Shown here: in pieces, positions 6,532 through 10,004 of the stretch
Layout: each line of letters opens with the position of its first letter
Position numbering within the stretch: position 1 is the first letter of the stretch
Assembly (NCBI GenBank): GCA_027019045.1
Contig: JALUXI010000207.1
Span: 1 to 10,004 of the forward strand
Direction of reading: 5' to 3'
Origin: Piscirickettsiaceae bacterium
GTDB lineage: Bacteria; Pseudomonadota; Gammaproteobacteria; Thiomicrospirales; Thiomicrospiraceae
DNA length: 10,004 bases
The notes under the pieces: generated by a model
Databases searched by the model: none
The model's input: the letters and a program-made list of their open reading frames with translations, nothing else
What the model was told of the DNA's origin: nothing
Made by a program: the position numbers and the translations under genes

Positions 6532-6554
6532 GTGCTGCACGAGATATACAGCAC
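6532..6554 (-). other. Small stem-loop in the leader of the Rieske gene
   Basis: GTGCTG (6532-6537) and CAGCAC (6549-6554) pair to form a 6-bp stem with an 11-base loop, just upstream of the Rieske ribosome binding site and just downstream of the T-run of the preceding terminator-like stem. It could protect the 5' end of a processed mRNA or be chance. It has no T-run of its own. Confidence 0.3.
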
Positions 6555-6558
6555 AGAT

Positions 6559-6613
6559 AAAAAAGAGTTTTGTACAAAATACAGGGGAGTCTGATTATTT
6601 TTGTACAAAACTC
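6559..6613 (-). terminator. Stem-loop with T-run between the FccB-like and Rieske genes; contains two TTTTGTACAAAA palindromes
   Basis: GAGTTTTGTACAAAA (6565-6579) and TTTTGTACAAAACTC (6599-6613) form a 15-bp perfect inverted repeat with a 19-base loop. Read on the minus strand, the stem is followed at once by six T residues (6564-6559). This is the layout of an intrinsic terminator for the FccB-like gene, whose stop is 35 bases upstream. The stem is unusually AT-rich and the loop is long, so termination may be partial. Each arm is itself a 12-bp palindrome, so the pair could also be operator sites for a dimeric regulator acting on the Rieske gene. Confidence 0.65.
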
Positions 6614-6647
6614 AATGCGTTATGGAGGATTAAGTATTGACTGAATG

Positions 6648-8033
6648 TTATGCAAACATATCGTTAAACATCCCTTCTGCCCAAGCAATATTGGCTTGTC
6701 CTAATTGTGGGCTCCACTGCTCTTTTAAGGTGACATCGGTAAAGCCAGCCAATTTCCGCCCTTTATATTTGTATTTTGCATCGACCATAATGGATTCTAG
6801 CGGAGACGATTTAACCGCTGAGTAACAAATGGTATGTGGGCTTTCCCATTTTGGAAGTGGTTTACCTTGGGCATGAGCCGCAACCACTTTGGCTACATAG
6901 TGTGCTTCCGAGTTAGAAGTGTTGCCTGATTTAGAGTAGCCCATAAAGCGTGCATCCCCTGTTACATAAACATGCTCGTCTCCCTTCGCTTGATAGGTAA
7001 AGGGATCGATATCGGCTTCATGCTGAGAACCTTCTTTTGCTAAGCCCATAATCTCAATTAGCTTCGCTGCCCGAACAGGAGGATAGATGGCGGCATCGTC
7101 AAATTTGTAAACATCTTCAAAACCTTCAGTATTAGTAGTGACCGTTTTCTTAATCGGGTCAACTGCGACAATATTGGCACTTTTGACATATTGCACAATC
7201 CCTTTATAAAGGTTGTCAAATGCATGATGGAACCCTTTTTTCTTAATCGTAATATCAGGGTTCATGTCCAGCAGGACAACTTTTCCATCTATTTTGTTCT
7301 TTTTAAAGTAGTCCGCAATCAAACAGGTTCTTTCATAAGGAGCAGGTAAACATCTGTAATTCCCTTTAGGAACAGTTAATAGGAAAGTACCTCCGTCAAA
7401 ATCTTCTAACTTCTCTTTTAACGAAAGGTGTTCAGAACCAGGCATAAATCCAGCAGGATATTCTTTTCTTAGAATATACTCTTGTTCAGGGGTGACGCCA
7501 ATTCGAGAATAGTCATAATCAATACCTGGTGCAACCACTAAATAGTCGTAATCAATACTGCCCTGATCGGTATAAAGTACCTTATTTTTACGATCCGCAT
7601 TGATGGCACAAGCATTAAAGAAGATGTAGTTATTATTTTTAGCGGCATCTGCATAAGAATGACGCATAAAATCGGTATCTACTTGAGGATCTGCACCTGT
7701 CATCCAGATATTACTCATTGGGCAAGAAAAGAAGGTGCTATTTTTTTCAACCAATACAACATCAAATTTGTCATAGTATTTCTTTAAATACTTCGCCATG
7801 GTTAGACCAGACCAACCACCACCAACAACCACAGCACGAGGGCCTTTTGCTTTAGGTAAATTGGCTTTTCCAATATCTAGGCTCATACCTGATGCTGCTG
7901 AAGCCGAACTTGGTGTAGAGGGGTTGGATTGGCACGCACCCATCATCGCAGCGCCTGCCCCTGCAGTTGCACCGCCCAAAAACTTCAACATCCCACGACG
8001 AGAAACAGTATTTTGTGTCTGTTCTTTTTTCAT
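6648..8033 (-). CDS. FccB-like sulfide dehydrogenase flavoprotein, Tat-exported, possible lipoprotein
   Basis: This 461-residue FAD protein resembles the flavoprotein subunit of flavocytochrome c sulfide dehydrogenase, which oxidises sulfide to sulfur in the periplasm. The N-terminus carries a twin-arginine motif (SRRGMLKFLGG, 11-21) and a lipobox-like MGAC (C34), followed by a Ser/Ala/Pro-rich linker. FAD binding is at VVVGGGWSGLTMAKYLKK (68-85), with the second FAD motif VYVTGDARF at 355-363. Three cysteines match those of the Allochromatium protein: C104 in FFSCPMSNIWM (the covalent FAD position), C228 in YRCLPAPYER and C403 in TICYSAV (the redox pair). The C-terminal domain fits the family. 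AGAGGAAG 6 bases before the ATG supports the start. The Rieske gene follows on the same strand, while the usual cytochrome subunit gene fccA is not adjacent. Sulfide is the likely but unproven substrate; a related sulfur compound is possible. Confidence 0.88.
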   Translation of the reverse strand: MKKEQTQNTVSRRGMLKFLGGATAGAGAAMMGACQSNPSTPSSASAASGMSLDIGKANLPKAKGPRAVVVGGGWSGLTMAKYLKKYYDKFDVVLVEKNSTFFSCPMSNIWMTGADPQVDTDFMRHSYADAAKNNNYIFFNACAINADRKNKVLYTDQGSIDYDYLVVAPGIDYDYSRIGVTPEQEYILRKEYPAGFMPGSEHLSLKEKLEDFDGGTFLLTVPKGNYRCLPAPYERTCLIADYFKKNKIDGKVVLLDMNPDITIKKKGFHHAFDNLYKGIVQYVKSANIVAVDPIKKTVTTNTEGFEDVYKFDDAAIYPPVRAAKLIEIMGLAKEGSQHEADIDPFTYQAKGDEHVYVTGDARFMGYSKSGNTSNSEAHYVAKVVAAHAQGKPLPKWESPHTICYSAVKSSPLESIMVDAKYKYKGRKLAGFTDVTLKEQWSPQLGQANIAWAEGMFNDMFA

Positions 8034-8089
8034 TTTTTCTTCCTCTGAATTTTATGCTTGGATTAAGAGAGCTAATCTCTGTAGGTAAC

Positions 8090-8095
8090 ATTATA
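8090..8095 (-). promoter_or_regulatory. Putative -10 element of the FccB-like gene
   Basis: The minus strand reads TATAAT here, about 57 bases before the start codon. An imperfect -35 (ATTGTT, 8117-8112) lies 16 bases upstream, and the A/T-rich block beyond it could act as an UP element. The match to the -35 is weak, and in such A/T-rich sequence a chance hexamer is possible. Confidence 0.4.
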
Positions 8096-8283
8096 GATAC
8101 GGCACATAAAAAACAATAATTAAAATTTTGTATTTTATTAAACCCTAATATAATTATTTAATAATAAAATTAACACATTGATTTTAAAGTAAAAATTTAA
8201 ATATTTTTATTTCTATAAATATAAAAAAATGTGAAACTTACTTTTATTTAATACATTTAATTTATAGCCTGATAGATATTACT

Positions 8284-8436
8284 TTGAATGAACCACCTAA
8301 AACTAACTCTAGCAGACAAGGTGCGACACGCTTTATACAATTTCTATCTGAGGATTTAGGTCGTATGAAACACTATGAACTCAGTCCATACAGTATAATA
8401 TTCGTCCTTAACCCAATAGATGAGATCAAACCATGA
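8284..8436 (+). pseudogene. Short open frame overlapping the pyrE start; possible decayed coding remnant or leader ORF
   Basis: This frame has no stop from 8188 to the TGA at 8434-8436, which overlaps the pyrE start codon as ATGA. Possible starts are TTG at 8284 (50 residues) or ATG at 8365 (23 residues, with AGG 4 bases upstream). The peptide segment RFIQFLSEDLGRMKHYE followed by PYSIIFVLNPIDEIK resembles the opening of a GGDEF domain (long helix, then the strand normally ending in DxDxFK). The catalytic aspartates are changed and the GGDEF motif itself is absent. Base composition changes sharply near 8285 from very A/T-rich to gene-like, consistent with present or former coding. It could be a worn gene fragment, a translationally coupled leader peptide, or chance. 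Confidence 0.25.
8394..8399 (+). promoter_or_regulatory. Putative -10 element of pyrE
   Basis: A perfect TATAAT lies 33 bases before the pyrE ATG, giving a predicted transcript start near 8406 and a short leader. No good -35 hexamer is seen at 16-18 bases upstream, and no extended -10 TG precedes it. The ribosome binding site of pyrE is weak (GATGAGA, about 8 bases upstream of the ATG). Confidence 0.4.
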
Positions 8437-9077
8437 AAACCTTTGATAAAACCGCTTTTATTGAATTTATTATGCAAGCTGGCGTGCTGAAGTTGGGGGA
8501 ATTTACCCTTAAATCTGGACGGCAGAGTCCCTATTTTTTCAATGCAGGACTGTTCAATACAGGCGGGCAGATGGCAACCTTAGCGCAGGCTTATGCAGCG
8601 ACCATTGCGGGCAATGAGGTGGCGTTTGATCTACTATTTGGTCCAGCTTATAAAGGCATTCCATTGGCGGCCACCACGGCAGTGAGCTTGGCAAGAGATT
8701 TTGACATCGATCAGCCTTATGCCTTTAACCGTAAAGAGGCAAAAGACCACGGTGAAGGCGGCAATATTGTCGGGCATCCGCTGGCGGGACAGAAGGTGTT
8801 GATTATTGATGATGTGATTACCGCAGGCACGGCGATTCGTGAAGCGATTGAAATTATTCAAGCGGAAGGCGGTGAGCCTTGCGGCGTGGTGATTGCTTTG
8901 GATCGCATGGAAAAAGGGCAAGGTGAACTGTCTGCCATTCAAGAAGTTGAACGAGATTACAAACTGCCCGTCTATAGCATTATCAACCTCAATGATATTA
9001 TTACCTATCTGGAAGCGACGCAACAGACCGACTTTTTACAAGCGATGAAAGCCTATCGTGCCGAATATGGCATCTGA
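8433..9077 (+). CDS. pyrE: Orotate phosphoribosyltransferase
   Basis: PyrE joins orotate to PRPP to give orotidine 5'-phosphate, the fifth step of de novo pyrimidine synthesis, in the cytoplasm. The length of 214 residues matches E. coli PyrE (213). The PRPP-binding signature VLIIDDVITAGTA is at 123-135. The flexible catalytic loop FNRKEAKDHGEGG is at 98-110, with the basic residues R100, K101, K104 and H106. FTLKSGRQSPYFFNAG at 24-39 and LLFGPAYKGIPLA at 67-79 complete the nucleotide and orotate sites. The start gives the standard N-terminus. No pyrimidine attenuator hairpin with a T-run is seen before it, unlike the rph-pyrE arrangement in E. coli. recQ begins within its last codons, so the two genes are co-transcribed. 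Confidence 0.97.
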   Translation: MKTFDKTAFIEFIMQAGVLKLGEFTLKSGRQSPYFFNAGLFNTGGQMATLAQAYAATIAGNEVAFDLLFGPAYKGIPLAATTAVSLARDFDIDQPYAFNRKEAKDHGEGGNIVGHPLAGQKVLIIDDVITAGTAIREAIEIIQAEGGEPCGVVIALDRMEKGQGELSAIQEVERDYKLPVYSIINLNDIITYLEATQQTDFLQAMKAYRAEYGI

Positions 9078-10004
9078 AGCTCAAACGGAAAACCGAACCG
9101 CCCTTTCTGTCCTTCAGACCGTTTTTGGTTATGAAGCCTTCCGTCCCCATCAAGCGGAGATTATTGAGGATGTATTGGCTGGCAAAGACTGCTTTGCCCT
9201 GATGCCAACAGGGGGCGGGAAATCCCTCTGCTATCAAATCCCAGCCTTGATGCGTCCTGGCGTGGCGATAGTGGTATCACCCCTGATTGCATTAATGGAA
9301 GATCAGGTTTCGGCACTGAAAAGTCTCGGTATTGCGGCGGCGTTTTATAACTCCACACTAGAACCTCAAGCGGCTGAAGCGGTTTTGCAAAAGTTACACA
9401 GCGGCGAGTTGGATCTGCTCTATGTGTCTCCCGAACGGCTGATGCTGCCCTCTTTTATTCAGCAACTGCACTCCCTGCCACTCGCCCTCTTTGCCATTGA
9501 TGAAGCCCATTGTGTTTCCCAATGGGGACATCAGTTCCGTCCAGAATATCGACAGATTGGACAGTTGCGACTGCAATTTCCGCAGGTACCCTTTATTGCA
9601 TTAACGGCTACAGCGGATAAAACCACGCAACAGGATATTTTGGCACAACTCAACCTACAACAGCCGCAGATTCATATCAGCAGTTTTGACCGCCCGAATA
9701 TTTTTTACAAGGTGGCAGAAAAGCATAAACCAATGCAACAGCTGCTTGCGTTTTTGCAGTCGCATCAAAATGAGAGCGGGATTATCTATGCTTTGAGCCG
9801 TAAAAAGGTGGAAAAGGTCGCTGCTGCTTTGCAGGAACAGGGATTAAAGGCTCAGGCGTATCATGCGGGACTTTCTACTGAACAACGGCAACAGGTGCAT
9901 CAGCAGTTTATCCGAGATGAAGTGGATATTGTGGTCGCCACCGTTGCGTTTGGCATGGGGATTGATAAACCCAATGTACGATTTGTGGTGCATTATGACC
10001 TGCC
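9067..10004 (+). CDS. recQ: ATP-dependent DNA helicase RecQ, N-terminal part (3' end outside window)
   Basis: RecQ is a 3'-5' superfamily 2 helicase acting in RecF-pathway recombination and replication-fork repair. The 312 residues present cover the helicase core up to motif V: motif 0 FGYEAFRPHQ (20-29), Walker A MPTGGGKS (46-53), motif Ia VVSPLIALMEDQV (69-81), DEAH with the aromatic-rich loop IDEAHCVSQWGHQFRPEY (144-161), motif III ALTATA (178-183), SSFDRPNIFY, motif IV GIIYALSRKKVE, and motif V VVATVAFGMGIDKPNVRFVVHYD running into the window edge. The arginine finger, zinc-binding, winged-helix and HRDC regions would lie beyond the window. The frame is open through the end. I take the ATG at 9067, which overlaps the end of pyrE by 11 bases. 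A GTG at 9058 is possible, and neither has a strong ribosome binding site, so translational coupling to pyrE is likely. Confidence 0.96.
   Translation, partial: MASEAQTENRTALSVLQTVFGYEAFRPHQAEIIEDVLAGKDCFALMPTGGGKSLCYQIPALMRPGVAIVVSPLIALMEDQVSALKSLGIAAAFYNSTLEPQAAEAVLQKLHSGELDLLYVSPERLMLPSFIQQLHSLPLALFAIDEAHCVSQWGHQFRPEYRQIGQLRLQFPQVPFIALTATADKTTQQDILAQLNLQQPQIHISSFDRPNIFYKVAEKHKPMQQLLAFLQSHQNESGIIYALSRKKVEKVAAALQEQGLKAQAYHAGLSTEQRQQVHQQFIRDEVDIVVATVAFGMGIDKPNVRFVVHYDL

Larger units (their letters stand above)
8034..8432. other. Divergent intergenic region with an AT-rich block
   Basis: This stretch of about 400 bases separates the FccB-like gene (leftward) from pyrE (rightward). Bases 8034-8100 hold the ribosome binding site and a putative -10 of the FccB-like gene. 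Bases 8100-8285 are extremely A/T-rich, with runs of A and T and loose inverted repeats (TTTTATTA at 8133-8140 against TAATAAAA at 8162-8169) that could be chance in such sequence. From about 8285 the composition returns to the level of the neighbouring genes, in a short open frame that runs into the pyrE start. No RNA gene is recognised. Confidence 0.7.

Noticed and set aside
8066..8080. AGAGA/TCTCT stem-loop in the leader of the FccB-like gene
   Set aside because: A 5-bp stem in a purine/pyrimidine-biased stretch is easily chance, and no regulatory pattern goes with it.
8288..8359. 24-codon open frame starting at ATG 8288
   Set aside because: There is no ribosome binding site, and it competes with the longer frame ending at the pyrE start. 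It is too short to support on its own.
8634..9023. 129-codon open frame antisense to pyrE
   Set aside because: It lies entirely under the conserved pyrE coding region and has no recognisable protein features.

Overview
The window looks like a chromosomal segment of a sulfur-oxidising gammaproteobacterium, possibly near Thiomicrospira, Thiomicrorhabdus or Hydrogenovibrio. This rests on close protein-level resemblance to enterobacterial GltB, GltD, CysJ, Nfo, PyrE and RecQ as I remember them, plus a flavocytochrome c sulfide dehydrogenase-type flavoprotein. The genus is inference. Coding density is high and base composition is moderate, except for one very AT-rich block near 8100-8280. I see no phage, plasmid, CRISPR, tRNA or rRNA gene.

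Left part (1-2954, plus strand): the 3' end of gltB, then gltD, which together encode NADPH-dependent glutamate synthase (GOGAT). A clear intrinsic terminator follows. Just after it comes a 128-aa unrecognised protein with a FliG-middle-domain-like helix pair and a C-terminal membrane anchor. Its stop codon lies inside the arm of a 162-bp imperfect palindrome (2952-3113) that fills the space to the next, convergent gene.

Middle part: a minus-strand two-gene unit (4753 down to 3116) encodes a coiled-coil, membrane-anchored protein of unknown function and a stand-alone NADPH/FAD reductase resembling CysJ without its flavodoxin domain. Divergent from it is nfo (endonuclease IV), with an extended -10 promoter. 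A REP-like hairpin lies downstream of nfo.

Sulfur/redox part (5812-8033, minus strand): a Tat-exported FccB-like flavoprotein with all three signature cysteines, followed by a Tat-exported Rieske 2Fe-2S protein. No cytochrome subunit (FccA) is adjacent. A stem-loop built from two copies of TTTTGTACAAAA, followed by a T-run, separates the two genes. The pair suggests a periplasmic sulfide or sulfur oxidation unit in which a Rieske protein may accept electrons.

Right part (8034-10004): an approximately 400-bp divergent intergenic region contains an AT-rich block and a short open frame that overlaps the pyrE start codon by ATGA. Then come pyrE (orotate phosphoribosyltransferase) and the 5' part of recQ, whose start overlaps the end of pyrE.
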